Shown here piece after piece: positions 7,842 through 15,691 of a stretch of 64,000 nt of DNA. The notes below the pieces were generated by a model. It was given only the letters and a program-made list of their open reading frames with translations. It had not been told where the DNA came from and did not search any database. Location of the stretch: the NCBI GenBank assembly GCA_965228415.1, contig OZ245814.1, positions 5,456,001 to 5,520,000 on the forward strand. Direction: 5' to 3'. The translations under genes and the position numbers were made by a program. This DNA comes from Agaribacillus sp965228415 (lineage in GTDB: Bacteria; Bacteroidota; Bacteroidia; Cytophagales; Cyclobacteriaceae). Each line of letters begins with the position of its first letter. Position 1 is the stretch's first letter.

Positions 7842-9200
7842 TCAAGGAGCGGCAGCTGCTTCAACTGGTATAATCCACGAATTATTTTTCAGATCTACAG
7901 TTCCCTTCATTTCTTCCCTGACAACCCTATCGATAATTTTTAATCCTTTTTCAGCCATGTTTTCAAAGGAGTCTATGCCGTTGTCCGGAAAATTTTTTCT
8001 GGTTCTATGAATATTAAATTTATTGGAGAATCTCCTCCCGAACGCCCTTTCTACCCCTTCCTTTCCTATCATAAAACCCAGCAATCCTCCCCAGGTGGCA
8101 GTGGGGTTGTCAGAATCCCAACCGGCCAGTGCACCGATTTTTATGGTTTCTACAATGTCACCTTGGCCGTAGAACAAACTCACCAGGCTCGCGGCAAAAT
8201 TTATCCCTGCGGCGAAACAACCATTACAGTATAAATTCTTTGAGGTAATGTGGTATCCGTCTTCCTGATTAACCTGGTATCTGAAATAGATGGAATCCCT
8301 TGTTTGTTCCCACGAGATCCCCGACTCATACTTTTCTTTCACATAATCAAACATATGCGCAGCGTAGGAGCTGTTTGGCAATGATTTGCGAGCCTGATCG
8401 GCCATCCAAAGGACCTGCCGATCAATCGAAACGGTTGTATCCAACCTCGAGGTGAGGGAATGCATAATTACGTAAAATTCAGCAATTTTTGCTGCATCCT
8501 TGCTAGCTGAAGTACGAATAGGCAGATAAGCCATTTTCAAGGCTATTTCAGGCCTGGCCGGTGATAATAAGCCAAATATCTCGGTAGTCAGCTGAGCATC
8601 GATCATGTCATAATGCTCGTTTTTGCCGGGGTTACTGGTTTCAGGAGGTAGTATTCCTTCCCTCATCAGATCAAAAGCCTTTTGGTTGGAAACCCATAAA
8701 AAATTTTCTTCCTCTGCTTTTATATGCTTTAACCAGCCGTCACGAATTTGCTCCCCTGTCAAAATACTGGTTTGGTTGGTGTATAAAAGATGTTGATATA
8801 GATATTCAATATCTGTGTCATCATCGGCACCCCAGACTTCTTCCGGACTTTTAAAAACGAAATCGATGGTAGGCGATATCTTACCCGCTGAGCCTTCTCC
8901 CCATATACTTGGCTGGTCGGGTTTGCCCCAGTCATTTCTTGTATAAAATTCCCCTGTTTTGATGTCTCCAATATTGCCAATCTTATCCATTTCCGTAACC
9001 AGGCCTGTCCAGTTGGCTATGCATTCTCCCAACCAGAAGCCATACAATTGATTTTGGTATTTTGCTCTGGAAATAACAATGTGTTGTTGGTTACTTTCAT
9101 TTGAGGCATTGACGGTTTGCTCCCTGTGATTCTCACTTTTTCGGTTTCCACAGGAAGAAATGACAGTTAGAATTATTGTTAAGACAAGGTAGTACTTCAT
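7842..9200 (-). CDS. Exported ADP-ribosylglycohydrolase-fold lipoprotein
   Basis: A 452-residue lipoprotein (lipobox ISSC, Cys17) with an ADP-ribosylglycohydrolase (DraG/ARH) fold. The family's two metal-binding stretches can be recognised: DDDTD at 126-130, matching the TDDT motif, and GWDSDNPTATWGG around D362/D364, matching the C-terminal DTDT-type motif. The usual N-terminal GxxxGDALG is altered to FWLGECIANWTG. Classical members remove ADP-ribose from proteins in the cytoplasm, yet this protein is exported and lies between GH3 and PL8 genes. A role on a sugar or nucleoside glycosidic bond outside the cytoplasm is therefore more likely than classical de-ADP-ribosylation, but this is inference. 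It is monocistronic, with PL8 divergent upstream. Confidence 0.8.
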   Translation of the reverse strand: MKYYLVLTIILTVISSCGNRKSENHREQTVNASNESNQQHIVISRAKYQNQLYGFWLGECIANWTGLVTEMDKIGNIGDIKTGEFYTRNDWGKPDQPSIWGEGSAGKISPTIDFVFKSPEEVWGADDDTDIEYLYQHLLYTNQTSILTGEQIRDGWLKHIKAEEENFLWVSNQKAFDLMREGILPPETSNPGKNEHYDMIDAQLTTEIFGLLSPARPEIALKMAYLPIRTSASKDAAKIAEFYVIMHSLTSRLDTTVSIDRQVLWMADQARKSLPNSSYAAHMFDYVKEKYESGISWEQTRDSIYFRYQVNQEDGYHITSKNLYCNGCFAAGINFAASLVSLFYGQGDIVETIKIGALAGWDSDNPTATWGGLLGFMIGKEGVERAFGRRFSNKFNIHRTRKNFPDNGIDSFENMAEKGLKIIDRVVREEMKGTVDLKNNSWIIPVEAAAAP

Positions 9201-9533
9201 TTTATAGCTGTTAAGGGGTCAAACAATGCTATTAAACCTATCCGGTCGGAATACTATTAAAGATAGCGTTTTGAAATTGGCAAACCACAAATTATGCCTA
9301 TTAAACTTCTGGTGTGTGTTAAATATACGGTAATGATGGTAAACTGATCCAGTCATCTTTAACTCCCAATGAGCGTAAATACATTGATCTTTTCATATAA
9401 CCGGTGCTCATTTTATCAATTTAAAAAAGTGGGTGCCCCGAACATTTAAATTTCAGCTTATCGGAGCCTTACTTATAATACCATTCTGTTTTAATTGATT
9501 TAATTCTTGCATATTTTAAGGGGAAAGAATTAT
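9201..9533. other. Divergent intergenic region, 333 bp, between the ADP-ribosylglycohydrolase-like and PL8 genes
   Basis: This region must carry the promoters of both divergent genes. No clear TAnnTTTG element or operator stands out. It contains a 33-codon protein-like minus-strand frame at 9319-9420 that may be the remnant of an earlier gene. Otherwise I see nothing in it. Confidence 0.4.
9319..9420 (-). pseudogene. Possible C-terminal gene remnant (33 codons)
   Basis: The minus strand reads 33 codons ending in a TAA at 9319-9321, with an in-frame stop immediately upstream. The translation includes MSTGYMKRSMYLRSLG and DDWISLPSLPYI, which has a balanced, protein-like composition. It lies just upstream of, and in the same direction as, the ADP-ribosylglycohydrolase-like gene. 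I do not recognise the family. It could be the tail of a decayed carbohydrate gene, a small peptide from the ATG at 9411, or chance. Confidence 0.22.
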
Positions 9534-11753
9534 ATGGTTCAACGCAGTTTTGAGAAAAGTATGTTTGGTATGAAACTTAAAAGCCTGTCCTTTTTAATAA
9601 TTATTGGCTTGTCCGGTATAGCCAGCGCACAGAATGACTTTGAGGCGGTAAAGCAACGTGTAGTTTCTGAAATAATGAAAACACCGGTAGACGACAGTTT
9701 GGTAACCGAACGCATTAAAACAATAAAAGATGATGGTAGTTGGCCCGGTATAAACTACAGCGATATATCCAGAACAGGCTTTGAGCACAGCGTTCACCTG
9801 AGCAACATAGTAGCCATGAGTTTGGCCTTCAATAAAAAGAGTTCAAAGCATTTCAAAAGCAAAAAGCTCAGGCAATGTATCAATCAGTCGTTGAAATTCT
9901 GGTGTCAAAACGATTTTATTAGTGACAATTGGTGGTACAACCAGATTTTTACGCCGCTGTCCCTGGTTACCATTTTATTAGTAATGGACGATAAAGTAGA
10001 TCCGTCACTCACCGAAAAAGCACTACAAATAGCCGGACGCGCACATCTTGGTGCTCCCGGAGCAAGGCAGGGGGGAGATAGAATCAAGGTCGGTGGTATA
10101 GCGGCAAAAAATGGCCTGGTCGTCGGTGATGCCGATCAATTCGAACAGATCATGAAAGTGATCAATGATGAAATAAAATTTACCACCGGCGACAGGGGTA
10201 TGCAACATGATTACAGCTTTCATCACCGGGTGGACAGGGTAAACACCACTTATTCCTATGGCAGGGGTTATGCCGACGTATTTGCCGAATGGGTCGCCTA
10301 TGTGGCGGGCACAAAATATGCCTTTTCAGAGGAAAAGCTGGAACAGCTGATCGATTATTACCTCGATGGCATTTGTAAACAGTTTGTTTATGGTATCTAT
10401 ATTGATAAAGGCGTGTTTAACAGAGGGATCTCCAGGAAAGAGATCTTTGGCCCTCATAGTACACATACCCCGGAAAAGTTATTGAAGGCTTCTGATTACA
10501 GGAAAATCGAATTGGAAGAAATCATCAATTTGAGGAAAGGAAAAACAGTACCCAAAGCGTCTTTCAGCAAATTTTTCTGGCAAAGTGAACATTTTGTTTT
10601 TCAACGCCCGGAGTTTTATACTTCCGTCAGGATGTTTTCTGTAAGGAATAGAAATATGGAACAGCCCTACAATTCAGAAGGCCTTTTAAATCACCATAGA
10701 GGCGACGGAACTAATTTTTTATCGATTAAAGGCGATGAATACCTAAATATTTGGCCGGTTTACGACTGGCAGAAAATTCCGGGAACGACCGTTTTACAAA
10801 AACCCGGGTTGCCATCCGAAGCGCAGATTCAGAAAGATGGTGTAACCGATTTTGTAGGAGCGGTGACCAACGGCCTTTACGGCGCCGTAGGCTTTGATTT
10901 TATTAGTCCTCATGATTTCATCAAGGCCAGAAAATCCTGGTTCTTTTTTGATAGAGAATACGTTTGCCTTGGCGCCGGTATTGAATCGGCATCATCAGGC
11001 CTTCCTGTTGTTACAACATTGAATCAGGCACTTCTGAAAGGTGACGTGGTCGTTGCGAATGGCGAAAGTGTAACGACCCTCGCAGTGGGCAAACACGAAT
11101 TAAGTGACGTGAGGTGGGTTTTTCACAATGGCATCGGCTATCAGTTTCCGGAACCTGCCGATATTAACCTTTCAAATAAAACTGCCGGCGGGCGTTGGTA
11201 CGACATTAACAAACAATGGAGAAGCCCGAAAGAGATCGTTAAGAAAGAGGTATTCAAGCTATGGATCGACCACGGTATTCGACCGCAAGGTCGCAGGGGT
11301 GGACTAAGAAATGAGTCAATGATCGCAAAAGATGTAAAATACCAATACATCGTAATTCCATCTGTGGATTTGAAATCCGCAGGCAATGAGCGAGGTATTA
11401 AGATCCTGGCAAATAATCGCCTGATCCAGGCGGTGAAACACACTGAACTGGGTATAATTCAGGTTATTTTTTATCAGGCTGGAACGCTTGCGGTATCAGA
11501 TAAAATGAACATTGAAATGGAAAGTCCCGGCGCTGTTATGATAAAAATGGACCGTGAATCAATACAAGAGATTTCCGTCTCCGATCCATCCAGAAAATTG
11601 AGCCGCCTGCATATGAAAATATCCGGTGAAATTGCCGAAAAGCATGGTGATAAATTTAAATCGGTTTTTGACAGCGAAAAAAACAGGAGCGAATTGACAA
11701 TAGACCTTCCGTCAGGTTTTTATGCGGGTCAAAGTGTTGTCCTGACGTTTTAA
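9534..11753 (+). CDS. Polysaccharide lyase family 8 (chondroitin/hyaluronate lyase type)
   Basis: A 739-residue exported lyase that should cut uronic-acid-containing polysaccharides such as chondroitin, hyaluronan or related algal or animal glycans by beta-elimination. The N-terminal alpha/alpha toroid shows WWYNQI with the catalytic Asn (about 136), and QHDYSFHHR followed by TTYSYGRGY, supplying the catalytic His (230/231) and Tyr (240 or 242). The beta-sandwich part contains NSEGLLNHHRGDGTNF and DEYLNIWPVYDWQKIPGTT, matching the PL8 core. I use the first ATG (9534), preceded by AAGGGGAAAG. The ATG at 9570 would give a cleaner 20-residue signal peptide (ending IASA before Q) and may be the true start. 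No sulfatase or GH88 is nearby. Confidence 0.9.
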   Translation: MVQRSFEKSMFGMKLKSLSFLIIIGLSGIASAQNDFEAVKQRVVSEIMKTPVDDSLVTERIKTIKDDGSWPGINYSDISRTGFEHSVHLSNIVAMSLAFNKKSSKHFKSKKLRQCINQSLKFWCQNDFISDNWWYNQIFTPLSLVTILLVMDDKVDPSLTEKALQIAGRAHLGAPGARQGGDRIKVGGIAAKNGLVVGDADQFEQIMKVINDEIKFTTGDRGMQHDYSFHHRVDRVNTTYSYGRGYADVFAEWVAYVAGTKYAFSEEKLEQLIDYYLDGICKQFVYGIYIDKGVFNRGISRKEIFGPHSTHTPEKLLKASDYRKIELEEIINLRKGKTVPKASFSKFFWQSEHFVFQRPEFYTSVRMFSVRNRNMEQPYNSEGLLNHHRGDGTNFLSIKGDEYLNIWPVYDWQKIPGTTVLQKPGLPSEAQIQKDGVTDFVGAVTNGLYGAVGFDFISPHDFIKARKSWFFFDREYVCLGAGIESASSGLPVVTTLNQALLKGDVVVANGESVTTLAVGKHELSDVRWVFHNGIGYQFPEPADINLSNKTAGGRWYDINKQWRSPKEIVKKEVFKLWIDHGIRPQGRRGGLRNESMIAKDVKYQYIVIPSVDLKSAGNERGIKILANNRLIQAVKHTELGIIQVIFYQAGTLAVSDKMNIEMESPGAVMIKMDRESIQEISVSDPSRKLSRLHMKISGEIAEKHGDKFKSVFDSEKNRSELTIDLPSGFYAGQSVVLTF

Positions 11754-11917
11754 ACATCTTTTGACTTTTGGTAAAATGCAAAACTGCCATATAAGATCAT
11801 ACTGAAAATTTCCCCGATGCTGTAACTGCTGCCATCCTCCCTCCAACCAACCTTTTTTAAACATGATAGAAACAGTAAGCCGGTTCGTGGATAATTAGGT
11901 GTGAAGTATTTCTTCAA
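11750..11917 (-). other. Possible small minus-strand reading frame (55 codons, TTG start)
   Basis: An uninterrupted frame runs antisense through the gap between PL8 and the epimerase-like gene. It contains KKYFTPNYPRTG, VGWREDGSSYSIGEIF and ILYGSFAFYQKSKDV, and its stop overlaps the PL8 stop region. It has no ATG start and I do not recognise it. A chance frame is the simplest explanation; a gene relic is the alternative. Confidence 0.15.
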
Positions 11918-11953
11918 ATTTATTAGCTTTATAGCTCAGTAAACCCCACGCTC

Positions 11954-12913
11954 ATGCTTAAAAGTAACCGAAGGAAATTCTTGAAACAGGGTTCAATCGT
12001 TGGTGTTGCCGGCCTGGCCCCTTTATATTTTTCATCTCCACTGGCGTCACCGGCAGCGGATCGGAAATTTCAAATGTGCCTCAATCCTTCTGCAATTGGT
12101 GTAAATATCAATCAGAAGGAATTGCTTGCACTGGCTGAAAAATACGGGTTTGAAGCGATCGTGGCCATGCCTGAGGAAATAGCCAATATGGATGATGGAG
12201 AACTTTCCGGCTTCTTGAAAAAGATGGACGAAAAAAATATCTCCTGGGGGTCAGCGGGACTGCCCGTAGAATTCAGAAAAGATGAGAAAATTTTCAGGGA
12301 TCAACTTTCTCAGTTACCGAGACTGGCACAAGGCTTGCAAAAAGCAGGTGTTTCACGCGTTGGTACCTGGATCATGCCTACCAATGCTGAACTTACCTAC
12401 CTTGCTAACTTTCGACAACATACAGTTCGGTTGAGAGAAATTGCCAAGGTTTTAGGGCATTATGGTTTGCGCCTGGGGTTGGAATATGTAGGGCCAAAAA
12501 CTTTGATGGCCCGAAACAAGTATTCCTTTATTCATTCCATGAGCGAAGCCAAAGAGTTAATTTTTGAAATAGGGGAATCCAATGTTGGGTTGGTGCTGGA
12601 TAGCTTCCACTGGTTCTGCGCCGGAGAGACGGCAGCTGATATATTGACACTTACCAAGGACGACATTGTTACCTGTGACCTCAATGATGCCCGTACAGGC
12701 TTTACCAAGGATGAACAGGTAGACAATAAAAGAGAATTACCAATGGCCACCGGCGTAATCAATTTAAAAGCCTTTTTGAATGCGTTGATATCTATCGGCT
12801 ACGACGGCCCCGTCCGCGCTGAACCTTTCAACAAAAAGTTAAATGATATGGACAATGAACCTGCGGTAAAGGCTACTTATAAGGCCATGAAGACGGCATT
12901 TGACCTGGTTTAA
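11954..12913 (+). CDS. Sugar phosphate isomerase/epimerase-like TIM-barrel protein with Tat-like signal
   Basis: A 319-residue protein of the xylose-isomerase-like TIM-barrel (AP endonuclease 2) superfamily. The N-terminus NRRKFLKQG followed by a hydrophobic stretch looks like a Tat signal, so export with a bound metal is likely. The barrel covers about 40-315. Likely metal ligands lie in LGLEYVG (Glu), VGLVLDSFHW (Asp, His), VTCDLNDA (Asp) and GPVRAEPFN (Glu), the usual order for this fold. Members isomerise or epimerise sugars or act as inositol/keto-sugar enzymes; the exact reaction is not readable. It follows the PL8 gene in the same direction after 200 bp and is probably part of the same catabolic island. 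Confidence 0.75.
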   Translation: MLKSNRRKFLKQGSIVGVAGLAPLYFSSPLASPAADRKFQMCLNPSAIGVNINQKELLALAEKYGFEAIVAMPEEIANMDDGELSGFLKKMDEKNISWGSAGLPVEFRKDEKIFRDQLSQLPRLAQGLQKAGVSRVGTWIMPTNAELTYLANFRQHTVRLREIAKVLGHYGLRLGLEYVGPKTLMARNKYSFIHSMSEAKELIFEIGESNVGLVLDSFHWFCAGETAADILTLTKDDIVTCDLNDARTGFTKDEQVDNKRELPMATGVINLKAFLNALISIGYDGPVRAEPFNKKLNDMDNEPAVKATYKAMKTAFDLV

Positions 12914-13010
12914 GGTGTGGGGCTGAAGCCCGGTGACCAAAATCCCGGTGGGATGTATTTCAAGCTGTGCCATTAATCCCCGAAAACCCGGTCAATTTTT
13001 TTAACGCTCA

Positions 13011-13157
13011 TTACTTTTCTGTCTTTCCACTGGTAAGGTTGTGCATCGTAACCCGTGGATCAATTCGAATAAAATCAATTTCCATTTTTGCCACGCCTGC
13101 ATAACTCTCAGTGCTACGCCTAATATCCTGATATTGCCCGTCAGGGAGACCAGGGTA
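13011..13157 (-). pseudogene. Possible gene remnant (48 codons)
   Basis: The minus strand has a 48-codon frame ending in TAA at 13011-13013. Its translation, including LPDGQYQDIRRSTESYAGVA and KMEIDFIRIDPRVTMHNL, looks protein-like. Just upstream a second frame reads TVEEFFNTLVS, and joining the two needs a one-base shift at a T-run, which fits a decayed gene. There is no start codon at the head of either piece. The family is not recognised, and chance remains possible. Confidence 0.25.
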
Positions 13158-13250
13158 TTAAAAAAACTCTTCTACTGTGTGACGCTACGGCCGATCGGGA
13201 AAAACTTCATCTTCTGAACAAACGAGTCATTTTTACTTACAAAATAGCGC

Positions 13251-13298
13251 CATTATGGCATTAATCTCTAAGAATTACAACAATTTAATGCCATAATG
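13251..13298. promoter_or_regulatory. Perfect 14-bp inverted repeat upstream of hsp20
   Basis: CATTATGGCATTAA (13251-13264) and TTAATGCCATAATG (13285-13298) are exact reverse complements separated by 20 bp. The centre is about 116 bp before the hsp20 start. It is not a CIRCE element (TTAGCACTC-N9-GAGTGCTAA). The wide spacing and lack of a U-tract fit an activator or repressor site. If the sigma-54-like element at 13324 is real, the repeat would be centred near -75, a usual position for an enhancer-binding protein. Confidence 0.5.
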
Positions 13299-13323
13299 TC
13301 TTGAAAAGCCACAAAAATCGCAT

Positions 13324-13339
13324 TGGTACAATTTTTACA
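13324..13339 (+). promoter_or_regulatory. Sigma-54-like promoter element before hsp20 (tentative)
   Basis: TGGTACAATTTTTACA fits the sigma-54 frame TGGCAC-N5-TTGCA with the correct spacing but two mismatches, one of them in the -12 GC (here AC). About 25 bp further down, TAAATTTT is a near match to the Bacteroidota -7 element and offers an ordinary alternative promoter. Confidence 0.25.
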
Positions 13340-13390
13340 ATACAGTAAATAAATTTTGAAATTGAATGTTAAATCAAAAAAAATAAAGCA

Positions 13391-13828
13391 ATGACACTTG
13401 TAAAATATAAAAATGATTTTAATGACTATGTGCCCACTAATTTCAGCTCATTATTAGATAATTTCTTTAACGAAAGATTTCATTTTTCCGGAGGCAATCG
13501 CACCTTTTTGCCAAAGGTTGATATCGCTGAGTCAGAGGAAGGATTCGAAGTAAGTCTGGCAGCGCCAGGAATGAAAAAAGAAGATTTTAAAATCGAAGTT
13601 AATGATAATTACCTGACAATTGCCGGGGAGAGGAAGTTTACGAACGAAGATAAAGGTAAAAACTACCATACAGTGGAAACACAATATGGTACTTTCAGCA
13701 AATCCTTCAAATTGCCAAAGAATGTGAACGGTGAGAAGATCAATGCAAAATACGAAGCCGGTATTCTCAATTTATTTGTGCCGAAGGATGAGAAGAAGAA
13801 GCTAAAAAATACCATTACGGTAAAATAA
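13391..13828 (+). CDS. Hsp20/alpha-crystallin family small heat-shock protein
   Basis: A 145-residue ATP-independent chaperone that holds unfolding proteins in the cytoplasm as oligomers. It has a short N-terminal arm (1-38), an alpha-crystallin beta-sandwich domain (about 39-135) with PKVDIAESEEGFEVSLAAPG, the YLTIAGERK strand and KINAKYEAGILNLFVPK near the end, and a C-terminal tail in which an IxI/V-type element (ITV) is recognisable. Length is usual for bacterial class A sHsps. The gene stands alone. An inverted repeat and a sigma-54-like element upstream suggest regulation other than CIRCE/HrcA, and a strong terminator follows 20 nt after the stop. Confidence 0.95.
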   Translation: MTLVKYKNDFNDYVPTNFSSLLDNFFNERFHFSGGNRTFLPKVDIAESEEGFEVSLAAPGMKKEDFKIEVNDNYLTIAGERKFTNEDKGKNYHTVETQYGTFSKSFKLPKNVNGEKINAKYEAGILNLFVPKDEKKKLKNTITVK

Positions 13829-13848
13829 TCATAATACATCACACATTT

Positions 13849-13879
13849 AAAAAGGCCACGTTCAACGTGGCCTTTTTTT
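13849..13879. terminator. Bidirectional intrinsic terminator between hsp20 and coxG
   Basis: AAAAAGGCCACG, a loop TTCAA, then CGTGGCCTTTTTTT form a strong G/C-rich stem with a T-run on the plus strand and an A-run on the other side. It therefore serves hsp20 and the convergent CoxG-like gene. Confidence 0.9.
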
Positions 13880-13903
13880 ATAAAATCCTTGCCAATTCAC
13901 CCA

Positions 13904-14446
13904 TTAGCTTTTATCTCCGCCAAACATACCTCCCAGCTTATTTTTTACCACCGAGCCCATCATGGATCCGGCATTGATGGTATTATCAACTTCCTTTCCT
14001 CCTAATAAACTTTTAAAATTGGTTACAAATTGATTCAACAATTGATCGGACACATCTTTAATCAATCTTGCTCCAAACTGTGCCAGCATGCCGGTTAAGG
14101 CTATTTCCATGGTAAAATTCACTTCCGTTCCATGCGCGTTTTTATCCAATATCCCATTCATGACCATCTCTGCGCTGCCTTTCCCCTTAGCGTCCAGTCC
14201 TTTACCTTTCAGTAACATTTTGTGGGTCGAAATATCCAGTTCTTCAATGGTAATATTGCCGTTGTATTTGGCTTTAACAGGACCAAACTTGGCTGTCACT
14301 TCTCCTTTATAGTGCTTTTCATCAATTTTTTCAGTCAGCGCAGCGCCCGGCACGCAGGTAACGATTTTGGCGGGATCACTTAAGAATTCCCAAACTTTTT
14401 CGATAGGCGCTTCGATTTGAAATGCTTTTTCTATGACGGTTTTCAT
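13904..14446 (-). CDS. coxG: CoxG-like SRPBCC protein (CO dehydrogenase subunit G family)
   Basis: A 180-residue member of the CoxG branch of the START/SRPBCC fold. The core (1-150) shows the typical opening IEAPIEKVWEFLSDP, VPGA, and KYKGE-like/FGPVKAKYNG strands. The C-terminal 25 residues are Gly/Met-rich and may form a membrane-contacting tail. In carboxydotrophs CoxG helps attach the molybdenum CO dehydrogenase to the membrane, and relatives accompany other molybdenum hydroxylases. XdhC and MoeA genes nearby fit that setting, but no hydroxylase gene is in view. Its direct neighbours are hsp20 (convergent) and a propeller protein (same strand). Confidence 0.85.
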   Translation of the reverse strand: MKTVIEKAFQIEAPIEKVWEFLSDPAKIVTCVPGAALTEKIDEKHYKGEVTAKFGPVKAKYNGNITIEELDISTHKMLLKGKGLDAKGKGSAEMVMNGILDKNAHGTEVNFTMEIALTGMLAQFGARLIKDVSDQLLNQFVTNFKSLLGGKEVDNTINAGSMMGSVVKNKLGGMFGGDKS

Positions 14447-14608
14447 TTTTTCGCAGTTTTAATGATCACAAAGCCCGGATTACTAACATAAACCCTGGCG
14501 AGTGATATAACGTAAGTCGGTAAGTAGCTTACCTTTTAATTTCTTTCTACCAATACTTGTCAATTGCACTTATACCTGAAACAGGTTCGGTGATGACAGT
14601 ACATACCA

Positions 14609-15691
14609 TCAACTTATCTTAACGTAGTGGATAGGAGGCAAATCTGCTGATACGCGTGTCCAGGTATCGCCTTTATCCTCAGACAAAAATAAGTTGCCAT
14701 TATTTGTGCCAAATACAAGCAGGTGCTCTTTTTTCGCAAAAGCATGTCGTAAGACGATGCCAAATGCATGGGCAGCGGGCAATCCTTTTTCCTGGGGTGT
14801 CCAGGACTTTCCGCCGTCGGTGGTATGGCAAACCGACAGCTTCAAACCGGTAGCCACCCGGATTTCATCACTTTGGGCAGGAATCACCCAGGCTTCATCA
14901 GCATTCACTTCATCGATCGCCAGGGCAAAGCCATAGTGGGGAAATCCACTTTCACCACTTACCTGATCCCAATAGGCACCCCGGTTGATGCTTCTGAAAA
15001 TGCCACAGTGGTTTTGTTGCCACATAATATCTGGATCGGTGTGGCAGGCAAGCATCAAATGGGGATCGTGTCCCACATCAATATTTGGGTTGGGTAAATA
15101 AGTAGCCTGCAACCCATTATTTTTGACCGACCAGCTTTGGCCGTAATCGTCGCTGGCAAAAACTCCCGCACAGCTAACAGCGATAAACAGCCGGTTACAG
15201 TCTCTGGGGTCAACAACAATCGAATGTATAAATGGGTGGTCCCTGCCTGCCCCAAACCACTGATTTTCGTCCATTCTGCTCGGATGATTCCACAGACCTT
15301 CATTCAGCTGAAACGTTTCTCCGTTATTGTCGCTGTAAAATAACCCTCCGGGTTCTGTTCCAAGCCAAAGACATCCCGGTTTTTCAGCTCCGGCATTTTC
15401 CATAACCCATATTTTTTTTAACTGTACCGACTCATCCCGGTGATGTCTGAATTGTGTATAAACCGGTACTCCGACTTCATGCCATTGATCGCCATGGTCA
15501 TCGGTATAATGTAATTTAGGTCCCCAATGTTTATGATCCAGCGCTACCCACCACCGGCCGGTAACTTTATCCGTAAAAACCATTGACACAGGCATACCTA
15601 AAAACTGTGTATCAACAATTGTCCATAAATCCTCTTTTTTTTCGACAATCACCATGCCTTTGGAGGTTCCCACCAATATTTTTAACGCCAT
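14609..15691 (-). CDS. BNR/sortilin-type beta-propeller protein (sialidase-like fold), cytoplasmic
   Basis: A 360-residue beta-propeller of the exo-alpha-sialidase/VPS10-like superfamily. Asp-box-type repeats (SxDxGxxW) are visible as YTDDHGDQWHEV, YSDNNGETFQ, ASDDYGQSWS, RSINRGAYWDQV, TTDGGKSWT and LSEDKGDTWTRV, about six blades. It opens directly with MALKILVGTSKGMVI and has no signal peptide, so it should stay in the cytoplasm. I prefer this ATG to the one 17 codons upstream, whose extension reads like non-coding sequence. True sialidase catalytic residues are not apparent. Its function is unknown; similar proteins are often annotated as glycosyl hydrolases without evidence. It lies between coxG and xdhC. 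Confidence 0.75.
   Translation of the reverse strand: MALKILVGTSKGMVIVEKKEDLWTIVDTQFLGMPVSMVFTDKVTGRWWVALDHKHWGPKLHYTDDHGDQWHEVGVPVYTQFRHHRDESVQLKKIWVMENAGAEKPGCLWLGTEPGGLFYSDNNGETFQLNEGLWNHPSRMDENQWFGAGRDHPFIHSIVVDPRDCNRLFIAVSCAGVFASDDYGQSWSVKNNGLQATYLPNPNIDVGHDPHLMLACHTDPDIMWQQNHCGIFRSINRGAYWDQVSGESGFPHYGFALAIDEVNADEAWVIPAQSDEIRVATGLKLSVCHTTDGGKSWTPQEKGLPAAHAFGIVLRHAFAKKEHLLVFGTNNGNLFLSEDKGDTWTRVSADLPPIHYVKIS

Larger units (their letters stand above)
12914..13390. other. 477-bp intergenic region before hsp20
   Basis: The left part (to about 13160) has G/C-rich, gene-like composition and holds a possible minus-strand gene remnant at 13011-13157. The right part is A/T-rich and regulatory in character, with a 14-bp inverted repeat at 13251-13298 and a sigma-54-like element near 13324-13339. 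No intact gene is visible. Confidence 0.5.

Noticed and set aside
13391..13828. CIRCE element for hsp20
   Set aside because: The inverted repeat upstream does not match TTAGCACTC-N9-GAGTGCTAA in sequence or spacing.
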